From Parastagonospora avenae f. sp. tritici 18332-5 (taxonomy: Eukaryota; Ascomycota; Dothideomycetes; Pleosporales; Phaeosphaeriaceae), in contig JAFJTR010000094.1 in assembly GCA_022559985.1 (NCBI GenBank), forward strand, positions 1-64,000: a DNA stretch of 64,000 nt, given 5' to 3'. Shown piece by piece: positions 22,125-31,966 of the stretch (its first letter is position 1; every line of letters begins with the position of its first letter). The notes under the pieces were generated by a model. It was not told the origin of the DNA. It made no database searches and was given only the letters and a program-made list of their open reading frames with translations. Both the position numbers and the translations under genes were made by a program.

Positions 22125-23081
22125 ATGACTTCTCTACGCGAAGAGGCCGCCTTGAGCGACTTCGGCAATGCCCATCAGCGCAAGCACAATGACTACTCGT
22201 ACCGACTCCCTGCGGCACCGCGGATTGTCGTGCCACCACCGACTCTCAGCACCGACATGCCCGGCATTGTTGTGGACAGTGAACACATGGGCGAGGTCGA
22301 CCTGAGTTTCCTGCAGGAACTCGACCTCAACGACATCATACAAAAGAACACGCTCTTGGAGTGGTCATACGAGCGGCGGAGGCATGCCCAAATGCTGCTG
22401 CCGTGGCTCTATCTCGGGCCGATGCTCGCAGCACGGGACAAGGAGTACTTGCATGCCGAGGGCATCACAATGGTGCTGGCGATCCGGGCGCAGGACAACA
22501 GCATGATAGGCGCCCTCAAGGTCTCGCGCGAAGTCTGCGCCGAAGTTGCGACAATCGAGACGCCGAGCTTTCATGGGCTCATCAGTCGCTTCAGCCAGAC
22601 GACCAAGATGATTAACACGCACTTGGCACGCTGGCGCCAGCACTCTCTGGAGAAGACTGGCCAGGCTACGCTCGGAAAGGTCCTGGTCTTTTGCGAGTCA
22701 GGCAACGAGAAGTCGGCTGCTGTTGTCGCAGCCTACCTCATGGAGACGCTTACCGACTTTGATCACGTCAAAGCGATGCAGGTATGCCAAGCCCAGCGCT
22801 TCTGTGTCAACTTCGACGATAGTCTGAAGAACCTCCTGCAGTCTTACTGGGATGTCTTGCAAGCCCGTCGATCGGTTGCGAGGTACAACATAGTCACCAC
22901 CCAAGAGACCGGGGCTGGGGCTACTTCCAACACCCACTTGTCCACCAGCGTGAGACAGAAGCGCACCATCGAGCATACCCGGGATGATGAGGATGTCGAT
23001 ATGGACGACGGCTTGGACCCCTCGGATGCGCTCCGCTTTGCTGGCCGAGACTCGACGCCTTTCCAGAACCGGGGTGATTAG
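22125..23081 (+). CDS. Dual-specificity-phosphatase-like protein, probably catalytically dead
   Basis: 318 aa in one exon. Residues about 90-265 follow the atypical dual-specificity phosphatase (STYX-like) fold: LPWLYLGPMLAARDKEYLHAEGITMVLAI at the front and KVLVFCESGNEKSAAVVAAYLM at the active site, near 184-205. Active enzymes carry HCx5R; here the box is FCx5K (Cys190, Lys196), so the His and the essential Arg are both replaced. That predicts binding to phosphoproteins without hydrolysis, as in STYX pseudophosphatases. The C-terminal 60 residues are acidic (DDEDVDMDDG) and disordered. The start is ATG 22125; the frame is open further up but only with a TTG. The partner is unknown. Confidence 0.8.
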   Translation: MTSLREEAALSDFGNAHQRKHNDYSYRLPAAPRIVVPPPTLSTDMPGIVVDSEHMGEVDLSFLQELDLNDIIQKNTLLEWSYERRRHAQMLLPWLYLGPMLAARDKEYLHAEGITMVLAIRAQDNSMIGALKVSREVCAEVATIETPSFHGLISRFSQTTKMINTHLARWRQHSLEKTGQATLGKVLVFCESGNEKSAAVVAAYLMETLTDFDHVKAMQVCQAQRFCVNFDDSLKNLLQSYWDVLQARRSVARYNIVTTQETGAGATSNTHLSTSVRQKRTIEHTRDDEDVDMDDGLDPSDALRFAGRDSTPFQNRGD

Positions 23082-23994
23082 GAGGGTCCGATTCGAGTAG
23101 AGCGCAGTTTTCTACTTTCACGGTCATCATATGTCTTTTTAGCGATATACCCCGCATAGCTGTCGGTGTTTGGCGGCTTCTGTTCTTTCTCATCCAGTCC
23201 CTTTGACTTTCGAGACTAGCGCGCATGGTAGCGGCCGTCTCGGTGAACATCTCCGAGATATTAGCAGCACATGTTCATTTGCTGTTCACCAGTCATCACT
23301 CATACCTAAAGGATGTTGCAGTCTCATTATCACTTTTCCTCGCTTCATGTCTTGTGCATAACTGTGAGATCTAAACATGTTCTGAGCGTCATTGTCCTGC
23401 TTTCAAGTGTGTTGGTAGCACGGATGTCACTTAAATTGCTCTCTTCGCTCGCCCTTCTCCATGACTGTGAGGAAAGTGGCTTCGACTTTGTCCGCGCTTG
23501 CAGCTTCCAACACATGCGGTATTGAATTCTACGCTCTGTGTCGGTGATCGCTGCTTGTCTATACGGACGTTGCCGCGTACTGTCCAGCACTGGGAAAGGC
23601 CATATTAGTGTTCCCTAATCGCTCATCGTCAGGCCAGATTCCATCTCAACAAGCGGTGCCAACCCGAACCACGAAAATGCCGCGTCCTCGACACCGTGGA
23701 GCAAAACGGGTGCGTGGCATAAGGACTGGCCGGGTTGCCTAGCGACACAGTACCAGTAATCCCGCGATATTCGATTCGAAAGGGTCCGCGAACCGTAGCC
23801 AACATTTTTTGTGGAAGCCACGACAGAATCGTAACACACTCCAGGCGCGTCTCAACACATCAAAGTCGGCCGCCGTGTTGACGAAGTCCCGCGCTTCTCA
23901 TCCTTCAGCACCACCCACACATGCCACCAACACACATACCCCGACAACACACATTATCCCCAAATTCTTACACCCACATCTCCAACACGCCAAC
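23082..23994. other. Intergenic, no gene seen
   Basis: Contains the 3' flank of the phosphatase-like gene and the promoter of the next gene. A CA-rich stretch (23900-23990) runs into the next start codon. Confidence 0.5.
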
Positions 23995-24729
23995 ATGTCC
24001 GAACCCACAATCTCTCCATATCCACAACACGCCAGCATATCCACACCCAGCATCACCCCCCTCGACATCTCCTCGCCCGTCCTCCCCCTCGCCCTGCGCG
24101 CAAAAAACGACGCCGACCGCCTCTGGGCCGAACACGCCTTCAACGAGTCCAACCTCCTCATCATCCCCGCGTACATGCACTCGCGCCCGCGCACAGCCTA
24201 CCACACGCGCATCCAGATGGAGCTCATGCGCAACTGGCAGCTAGACATTGCGCGATCGATAACGAGCGTCGAGGAGTTCTTGGACACGCCTGAGTACGAA
24301 TATATGAGAGAGCGTGCGGATGTGTTGGGTGGGAAGATTTGGGAGTGGAAGAGGGAGGCTGAGAGATTGGAGAGGGAAGAGAAGCCGAAGAAGGTAAGGA
24401 AAGAGATGGTGTTGAGGGAGGGGGCTAAGATCAAGGCGCCCGAGGTGAATTATGGGTTCGGGAAGAATACTGTTGTCATCCCGTTCAAGAGGGTTGCGGA
24501 AGAGGAGATGGAGGGGAGGATGCCGGCGAAGAGGGTCAGGGCTGAAGCGGGCTTAGAAGAGGAGGGTGAGACGGTGGTGAAGAGGGATAGGGCCGAAGCG
24601 GTGGCAGAGGAAAGTGCGCAGGAGATGACAGTCTTGCCGGCGGAGAGGGTCAGGGCGGATAGTGTGGATGTGGCGAGGGAGATAGAAAAAGAGGAGGTGG
24701 AGAAGTCGGGTGGAGAAGTCGGGTGGTGA
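23995..24729 (+). CDS. Unknown charged protein with degenerate KRVRAE repeats
   Basis: 244 aa in one exon, start ATG 23995. I do not recognise a family. Residues 1-35 are Ser/Pro/Ile-rich. Residues 40-100 contain Trp- and Tyr-containing helices (DADRLWAEHAFNE, RIQMELMRNWQLDIARS). Residues 105-145 are a basic/acidic coiled-coil-like segment. The last 90 residues repeat a loose unit built on PAKRVRAEAG, VKRDRAEAV and PAERVRADS with acidic spacers. Codon use shifts sharply from C-ending codons in the first half to G-rich ones in the second. The KR-rich repeats could be nuclear localisation signals. Real expression is likely but not proven. Confidence 0.6.
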   Translation: MSEPTISPYPQHASISTPSITPLDISSPVLPLALRAKNDADRLWAEHAFNESNLLIIPAYMHSRPRTAYHTRIQMELMRNWQLDIARSITSVEEFLDTPEYEYMRERADVLGGKIWEWKREAERLEREEKPKKVRKEMVLREGAKIKAPEVNYGFGKNTVVIPFKRVAEEEMEGRMPAKRVRAEAGLEEEGETVVKRDRAEAVAEESAQEMTVLPAERVRADSVDVAREIEKEEVEKSGGEVGW

Positions 24730-26915
24730 GTAGACTGGGCGGATAATTTGGTCGCATTGGTAATCATTCTTGAATACATTGCTTGAGTCGGGTGTATACA
24801 TGGCGTCGAAGGTTGGATCTTTGATACTACTTCGACTTTTGCATGGTAATAGCTGGGTGTATTGGAGTTCGAGGATAGACGGATAGATGGGGCTAACGCG
24901 CTTCGATGTACTTGGTGGGGTTCTCAGGAGGCTGTATCAGTATTGTATAGTCTACGATTGGAATGTGATGTGGACGTTGAAATGTCCCGTAGTCCCCATG
25001 TAGCCATGACCAAGGCGAACGCTGTGTCACTGACATGGTCAGGTGATACAGGACCGACCGCAGGATTATGCGATGTCCGACCGGCTCGATATATGTCCTT
25101 ACATGGTCTGCATGTCCTGATGCATCTGACATCACCTTTTCGGACGCTACCTCGCCGACCTGTGTTACCATGATTTACATCGACGCCTCTTGTGACGGAG
25201 GAAACTTTGGGTCCTTAAAAAGTGCCGCGTCGTCATTCTGCACTGGTCAGGGAGTATCTGGGCAGATATCGGGCCTAGAACTCGATTTCTCGCGATTTCT
25301 CAAGACGACGAGACCTGTCAAAAGAGAACATGGTACGAACGATCCGCCCCATATTGCAAAAGTGATACACCTTGTTTTTTTTAATGAAATCTTACCCGCG
25401 AGAAGCTCTTCTGCCAATGTCAGCGTGTACGCAAATCCATGACATGCGCTTAGTCCCCCTCGCTTGTCCTCACCGAAAACGTCGTCCCTTGCATACTCAC
25501 CATGACTGCGGTAGTATCCGAACTAGCGGCCGATGCATCCGAGTGCTTACCTAGGTATTCGCGTCTCAGCTCTGGCAGCTTCGAAAGTTTGGAACAATGT
25601 AGTGTATCCGGGATAATGTAGGGTTGAGGTCAGGAGCAAATGTTCACTTGATACTACAGGTAGGCTCGACTAACGCCGCAATACAACTATTGTATACACA
25701 AATCCTGATCAAGATAGTATTCTGCGGGGTACATGTAAGTCACACCTACGCCCGTCATTCCCGGTTTCAGCCATGTCATGCATGCTATGTAGCGGGTAAT
25801 CCGCCCGGGTAAGTGACGACACAGCCGCACGTGCTGCCAGACAAGGGTCTGCGCTTACCGCGTCAGGCAACTTTGATCTAACATAGATCATTGAGTGCAG
25901 CAGAGTATATTCTGTCAGCCAAGCTTCCGAGGCCGAGGTCGAGCGGCCGGTCAGTAAGCTCGTCCAAGACATTCTGGAGTGTAGCGCAAAGAGGGCTTTG
26001 AATCCAGCGAGTGGAGTAATGGGGCGGTGACATGCTACTTGCATGCAGGACGTTGGCTGGTTGGAATGCTGAGTACGTGGTCGGGCGGAAGTGCTGAAAG
26101 TGCGATCAGATTGGAATGCGGGAGAATGGGGGAAGCGTCTTTTGTGGGTGAGTGACTGCCCTATAGTGAGCTGAATTTGCTTACTATGTTTCGTTGAATG
26201 CATTTTTCAACACCTTTACATCTGGGCAATTAGTGTGCTAGCATTTACAGGCAGTTGAATGGTTTCCTAATACAGATTAGGAAACACATTGCAGACCGCA
26301 GCTTCACGAGCAAAAAAATCTCGGACTTTTTGATTACTCCGCCGTTGAATTCATCCAAAGCCCTGGTGAGCTTACTCATGCATCTTGATCCTCGAAGATA
26401 ATCAACTGTCTCTTCATTGTACTTCACGCCACTGACACACTAAGTCAGCACTGGGCTTCCAATCCGCCCTGGACAGCACTACCCTTAGAATGACCTCAAG
26501 CCTATCATGCTAGTTTCACCATGCTGAGCTTGTATCCAACTCAAGCAGTCATGGTCGTACATACCACCCGAATCGAACTCCTGGTCAAGAAAACATCAGC
26601 TCCCGACGACGTTCTTTACGCCCGATAGGATACCACCTGGATGCACTCTCCATATGAAGTCTAAAACCATGCAGTGAGGCAGACGCATGTCAGAGTCTCA
26701 CTAGAAATAGTAGTCACATTAGACCATGAGGTGACATGCAGGAGAACGAACTCGAACGCACCATCCATGATATACGCTTCTGATCAGGGGAGTAGGCCCA
26801 AAGTCACCGAGGAAAATGGTATAAGTCCTGTCGGTCTTCTCCCTTCATGTTATCATCCAACACATCATTCCAACAACAGCATCAACAACTCCCTACTCAA
26901 CCAAGCCAGCCCAAC
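24730..26915. other. Intergenic, possible decayed gene near 25.1 kb
   Basis: A frame at 25068-25442 has Cys residues and the string SDITFSDATSPTCVT, echoed as SKITFSDAVSSNCAT at about 27607-27655 on the same strand. The rest shows no domain. The last 300 bp are the promoter of the secreted-protein gene. Confidence 0.4.
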
Positions 26916-27307
26916 ATGAAGTCCTTCGTCGCCCTCATCGCCCTCGCCACTGCTGCCTCAGCAGCAAGCCTCTCCAAACCGCTCTTCCAGCGCGCCCCGG
27001 CTGCTGTGTGCAACGGCCATGTCGGTGACTCGTGCGTGCAGGCGAACCAGCGCGCATGTGTACGTTCCCTCTCCAACACCAACCCACAGCACACTTGCTA
27101 ACATGCAGCGCACAGGAAAACAATGGCGGACACTCTGTAAGTTGGAACGCTAGGCGGGTAACAGTTCCAGCGGACTAACGTGTGGCATGACAACAGTTGA
27201 TCTGCGTTGAAAAGTCGCGTGGCAAGTTCCAGTGGATCAATGCGGATAACTGCCCAGATTCAAACAAGCATTGCGATTGCGCGGATGGGCTTTGCAAGCC
27301 TAACTAG
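26916..27307 (+). CDS. Small secreted protein with eight cysteines
   Basis: Three exons, 26916-27059, 27116-27136 and 27197-27307, give 91 aa. The introns have GTACGT and GTAAGT donors, and the first has a TGCTAAC branch site. An alternative acceptor at 27108 would also keep the frame but adds a less likely sequence. Residues 1-16 are a clear signal peptide (MKSFVALIALATAASA). The mature chain has eight Cys, at 32, 40, 48, 58, 74, 81, 83 and 88, enough for four disulfides, in the order GDSC, RAC, LICVEKSRGKFQWINADNC, HCDCADGLC. Size, secretion signal and Cys density fit a fungal effector or antimicrobial protein; no family is recognised. A decayed paralogue lies 1.35 kb downstream. Confidence 0.75.
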
Positions 27308-28657
27308 ACTTAGAGCTATTGAGATGGAAAGACACAAGTGATGTTGAGGAGGAGGGTCGTGGAGAAAACGGTATTAGCTAGATACACTCGTTTGTACGAA
27401 GAAGCGCTGTCGATTCGCGGCAGAAAATGAATATGAGAGTTGCAACTCAACAAGTGTTCTTTCTTGTTTGATCATGTCTCCTCGTCTCCAGTTCAATGCC
27501 TTCTCCTCGAAGCCACTCAGCTCTACCCAAGACCGATCGCAAGGCCGACCGCAGGACTTGCACAAGTCGTTTCCCATGCCCTGCTATCGTCTGTGTATTG
27601 GAATATGTCCAAAATTACGTTTTCCGATGCTGTCTCGTCGAACTGTGCTACAGACTGGCGTTACTGACGAGTCCTACCTGCCTTGGTCAGTCCTACATCA
27701 ACTTGCTGGTCCTGTGTATCAAGATAATAGGTAGTCGTGCTTCATCACATGCCCCTGTTCCTGCGCAGCTTGGCGTTCGGCAGAGTCCAGCACTGACAAA
27801 CATTCCAAGTTTGCACAAAGCTTTAATCACATATGCGGGTAGCTTATTCCTGTGGCCTTCGAAAAAGACTGGACTCCAGTAAGCTCTGCTACTAATTTCG
27901 AAAGGAAGATATCCCTTGCTATCTCTCGCCATATCAAATACATCCTGCACGTCAGACAAGTATAATACACGAGTGGACGCTTCAACTGCAAGCTTCAGCG
28001 CCGACAGTCTCGATGTTTGCGGCACAGACACCAAGAGATTAAGACTCTGGGATGATCAGGGCGTTACAGGATTGATGTAAGCTAGAATAACATCCCGAAG
28101 TTTTCGATTGCAATTTGTAGCGGGTGAAACGGCCGAGAGCCGCATCGGAGGCGCAAGCGGCGACCTACAGTCCCTTGGTCGCCTGAACTAGACCGTGAGG
28201 GTAAGATCAGATGAAGAGGGAGCTTCAAGCCTACCAAAGTCGTTGCGCTATGCCATTGTTTTTGGATGGAAACATGCAAGAGATCGATGGGCCGCGAGGA
28301 TGAATGCTTCATCAAGGGGAACGGTGGGAAGGATCGTTAGCCGATGGTATGTCTGAAGTGAGATTAGGCGTCCAATCTGTTGCTGACTATGGCAAACCCC
28401 AACTTACCATGATACATCAGTGGAAGATTGTTCTAAGACTGGAAAAAAGCGCCTAAGACATCTCAGTCGTAGTTGGCCTTCAGTGTCTTCAGATATGGGT
28501 CATCTCACATAGCTTATAGTGCGGCTGTCTCTCTAGACTCTGGGCTTCGCCCGGCACCAACAACGCAGTCTACTCGGTGCCACCGGCGAAGGGCCATAGA
28601 AGTCCGGTATGCTTCCACTTGCAACATCATTGTCGCGCATAATCGGCCATACACGCC
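27308..28657. other. Intergenic with a diverged repeat
   Basis: The stretch 27543-27655 resembles 25052-25170 on the same strand (shared CCGACCGCAGGA and similar TTTTCSGAYGCT-type coding string at matching spacing). No intact gene is seen. Confidence 0.4.
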
Positions 28658-28786
28658 AGCAATGGCGGCCAGTCAATAATCTGCGTCGAGAAGACGCACA
28701 TGAAATACAACTGAATCTACGCAGACAATTGCCTTTGTTAGGGGCTACACTGCAATTGCGCGGATCGGTTCTGCAAGCCTAACTAG
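28658..28786 (+). pseudogene. Decayed paralogue of the eight-Cys secreted protein
   Basis: The frame reads SNGGQSIICVEKTHMKYN, stop, IYADNC, then a second stop, and ends NCADRFCKPN with a TAG, closely matching residues 50-91 of the upstream gene (NNGGHSLICVEKSRGKFQWINADNC...DCADGLCKPN). Two in-frame stops (TGA where Gln/Trp stands, and TAG) kill it. The position of the upstream gene's second intron is seamless here, so this copy lacks that intron. Similarity continues past the stop for over 100 bp (GAGGAG...ATATTAGCTGGATCCA), so the duplication included the 3' flank. No signal peptide exon was found. Confidence 0.75.
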
Positions 28787-29896
28787 AGTGGTCGCTGCTG
28801 CGGCTGGGATGTGACTTGTCCATGTCTCAGCCGTACAGCCTTTTCGGAAGTGTGTCCTGAGCGACGGACACCAACGGCTGACGGCCTCGAGGAGAGGAGT
28901 AGGGACAGTTTAATATTAGCTGGATCCATTCTTTTGCGTGAGGGAGTAGTACTAGGAGAATGGAAAGAAGAGTTGCAAGACCTTTGTACTTGCCGCTGTG
29001 TTGTGAGTAGCTTGTGTTTCGGGAAACTGTTAGTCTTTGCACTACCATATATAGCTACGGCTGTCGGATCGTGAGTATCGGTAGAGACGTCGTCTGCTCA
29101 ATACTGACCGACGAGCTGACTCGATTCTTCTTCGATCCTACTTCGGCCGGACTTGCGCTGCGCTCAGGTGTACCTTCGCAGCACCCACGTTCATAGATCA
29201 ATCAATACCAATACCAGTCACCAGAAGAACCTCGTTGTTGTTATTCACCCGTACGATCGAACAAGACCTACCAACAACGGCGATGGATATACTTCGTGAA
29301 GACCCTCCCGAGCATCCGCAAGTGCTTATGAACATTTGCGGCGCGCCAAAAGCCAGGAGACAGCGCATGTTCTGAGATTAACGCCTCTCGAAGTCTTAGT
29401 GGCCAAGTCAGACTTCAAGAGCATCGAACCACGATTAAAACTCCCTCGTCAGAATAATTCCCTTGAACGAAAGCATTGTTATTTCCTCAGCAGGTTCAGA
29501 CTATCCAGAACTCTTGTCAGATATGAGGTAGTAGTTAATGGAAGGGAACGGAGTTGGAGATAGCACGTTCCATAGACCCCCTAGTCCCTAGAGGGACTAG
29601 GACAGGGTGACCTTCCGTCTCATCCCTCACGAGACTGCACCACACACACGATAATACACACGTTGAATCTCAGTTATCATGATCTTCATTAGAACCCCGT
29701 TATCTGACAACTCTGTCCTCCTCATAGTTCGGAAACCTTCATGCAGTACCTCCTCAACATAGCGCAGTGTCCCATTCCGAGAAAATTAGTTCCAGGCTCA
29801 TAACCTGTTCATAGGACCAGATGTAGAACATGTGTGAATTGTATTGTATTACTTCTATGGAACGAGCAGTCTAAGGCTACCGGCACTTTCAGGAGT
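28787..29896. other. Intergenic, possible LTR-element remnant
   Basis: Around 29040-29290 a TATATAG box, CT-rich leader, CAATCAATACCAATACCAG string and then ATGGATATACTTCG resemble the LTR-to-gag junction of a Copia element, but no coding remnant was confirmed. A near-perfect 22-bp palindrome (10-bp arms, 2-nt loop) lies at 29580-29601. Confidence 0.3.
29580..29601. repeat. 22-bp palindrome
   Basis: Arms CCTAGTCCCT and AGGGACTAGG are exact reverse complements separated by AG. Its role is unknown; it may be a hairpin of a small element or chance. Confidence 0.6.
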
Positions 29897-30361
29897 CTAT
29901 AACTGCCGGCACTTTCCGCTGGAAGGCTCGCACTGAAGTCCTCCGTCGTTTGGTTTCGGGCAGTTGTAGCAACCCCAGATCCAAGCTAAATGTATAAGCA
30001 TAAGTAATAGTAGCCTCGTGGAGCAGCGTAAGAAACGCAGAAGACAAAACTCACCTCCCAAGTTCCCCCCAGGAGAGACTTTATCAACCCACATGCATTT
30101 ACACTACGCAACTTTGAATTAGCAAATTATCATGGAGTACCTAGGGAGGTAAAGAGCACATACTGTCTTGCCTTGGTTACACACGCATGCGGTTTCGTTA
30201 GGGCGATTGCAAAGCCACTCTTTTTTTGGCACGCAGTCGTTCCTCTTCATAAGGACGTCCAAGTGCTCAGCAGCGACGGAAACACCAGGCTGAGGGTCGG
30301 CGGCCGGGATGGCTGTGACGGCGCCAACCAAGGCAGTGATAAGCGTGATGCTGAGCTTCAT
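29897..30361 (-). CDS. Small secreted protein with ten cysteines and a Kex2 site
   Basis: Three exons, 30361-30164, 30103-30055 and 29985-29897, with GTATGT...GTAG and GTGAGT...TTTAG introns, give 111 aa. Residues 1-17 are a signal peptide (MKLSITLITALVGAVTA). A short pro-segment ends in Lys39-Arg40, a Kex2-type cleavage site, so the mature peptide starts NDC. It has ten Cys, at 43, 51, 59, 61, 67, 69, 88, 91, 101 and 108, including the CxC pairs ACVC and TCKC and the CYNC pair. The layout suggests a processed, disulfide-rich effector or antimicrobial peptide; I recognise no family. Reading through the introns gives false longer frames. Seven 10-bp tandem repeats sit about 200 bp upstream of the start. 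Confidence 0.75.
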
Positions 30362-30560
30362 TGTAATAAAGGAAGGGGGCTGTATATTGTAAATGAGATT
30401 TTGGCTGCTGGACTTCGAGTGTTGCGGTATGGATATGCAACTAGCAGCAGCTGGCTTTTATATCCAGCCGTCCAACGTTATGCTACACCGCGCGAGGCGG
30501 GCTACAAGAATGGTACGACCGTGAATTGCACCGAATTCTGCATACAATTGTCCAGAGCGA

Positions 30561-30630
30561 GCTGTTGGTGACTGTTGGTGACTGTTGGTGACTGTTGGTG
30601 ACTGTTGGTGACTGTTGGTGACTGTTGGTG
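30561..30630. repeat. Tandem array of seven 10-bp units
   Basis: Seven head-to-tail copies of ACTGTTGGTG, identical except for the first base of the first copy. It lies roughly 200-270 bp upstream of the ATG of the ten-Cys secreted protein, within its likely promoter. Confidence 0.95.
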
Positions 30631-31370
30631 ACAGTAATTTCCTCGGGTATCTTGCGGTTGTGTGGCTGCGTGAAGTTTTATGCAGAGATATCCTTACTGG
30701 AAATTCACATTAGGTAATGTGAATGTCCCTTGAAGCTGAATTCGACCATCCAGCTAACGTATCCGCAGGAGTAAAGAGGTCTGGGGTGTTTCCAATGTCG
30801 CCAACCTCCGGAGACAGGATGGTACATGCCCTACACCGCGTTGCGTTGGTGGCCCCAGACCTCCGAAAATAGTCACGCGTCTGGCCGCGTGGAAACGTAG
30901 ATCTTGTCAGGCGCAAAAAAGGCCGCCTGCACACCAGACTTTTTAGGAAGATTCCATCAAAGTGCGTTACTTTAAGCGTGAATAATTGGCGTACTGCATC
31001 CAAGGACAAAGCAGGCGATATATTGCATGCAGTCGTGTAGAACACTGTAGACGTGTAGGCAGGCGTGTAGGCGGCATTGGCCAATGACCTCAGCTTGCGC
31101 ACCCCTTCGGCCAATAATAGAGCCGCTTCATCTACCAATCAGATCGTACAAAGCCAGTATTTCAAGACCAGAACTTTGTCTGAAATGCTTCCGAAGGAAG
31201 CAATTAGCGGTGTCATAGCCAGACTGTACGGCACGCCGTACTCAGTATAAGAGACTCAGGACTTCACCTGGCCAGATTACTTGCACGGGTCACGCGTGAC
31301 TCCGGTCCGTCGGCCGCTCATCGAATCTGCCTTCCCGCCTTTCAATTTTTGCTGTTCTCGGTGCATCGAT

Positions 31371-31412
31371 TGTAATTAGATATACTGTAACTTAACGTTA
31401 TATCTAATTACA
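31371..31412. repeat. Perfect 14-bp inverted repeat
   Basis: TGTAATTAGATATA (31371-31384) and its exact reverse complement (31399-31412) flank a 14-nt loop. It could fold as a hairpin or be the residue of a small inverted-repeat element; no element body is present. Confidence 0.85.
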
Positions 31413-31966
31413 GTCTCCAAAAAAACGGCATGAACGCTCCATCGACGCAGCTGCATGTTATCGTAATTGTACATCACGTTCAGCCAAAAGAAATGGCCGC
31501 GTATCAAGATAGTGAGTTATCCTCCCCGCACCAATGCTGATCATCACGCTCAATAGGTACCTGCATCGTGGCTAGTTAGCACCCGACATCAAGTATATCT
31601 TTTCGTTCGTTGGGAACGTGATCTCAAATCCCTCGAGAAAGATTACTATTACCTCTTCGTTGTGGCAGAGGTACATATGATATATCATCCCGTCCGAGTA
31701 GGAAGATGACAGCGAAGACGCGTTTTTTCTGCCCGTCTCGCATCCCCCCACCCCTTCCTCCACTGTTCCTCCCAAGGAGCAGAGTGAGTGATGAAGTAGC
31801 TGGGATAGTAATGCTACTAGGTCGGTGCTTATTGGATTCATCTCGCAAGGCATTGACTGCGGCTCTTGTGCACCAACACCTCACAGAACTTCCATTTCAC
31901 TGCGCGTATACAGACATGCGATCTTCTATACAACAGTCCGCAACCCCAACTCCACGTCCACCTCCC

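Larger units (their letters stand above)
30362..31966. other. Intergenic, promoter and repeats
   Basis: Holds the promoter of the ten-Cys gene, a 10-bp tandem array and a 14-bp inverted repeat, listed separately. The minus-strand frame at 30710-31138 has no recognisable features and I do not call it a gene. The right end is the 3' flank of the HET gene. Confidence 0.5.

Noticed and set aside
30710..31138. 142-codon minus frame
   Set aside because: No signal peptide, domain or splice sites; composition looks non-coding.
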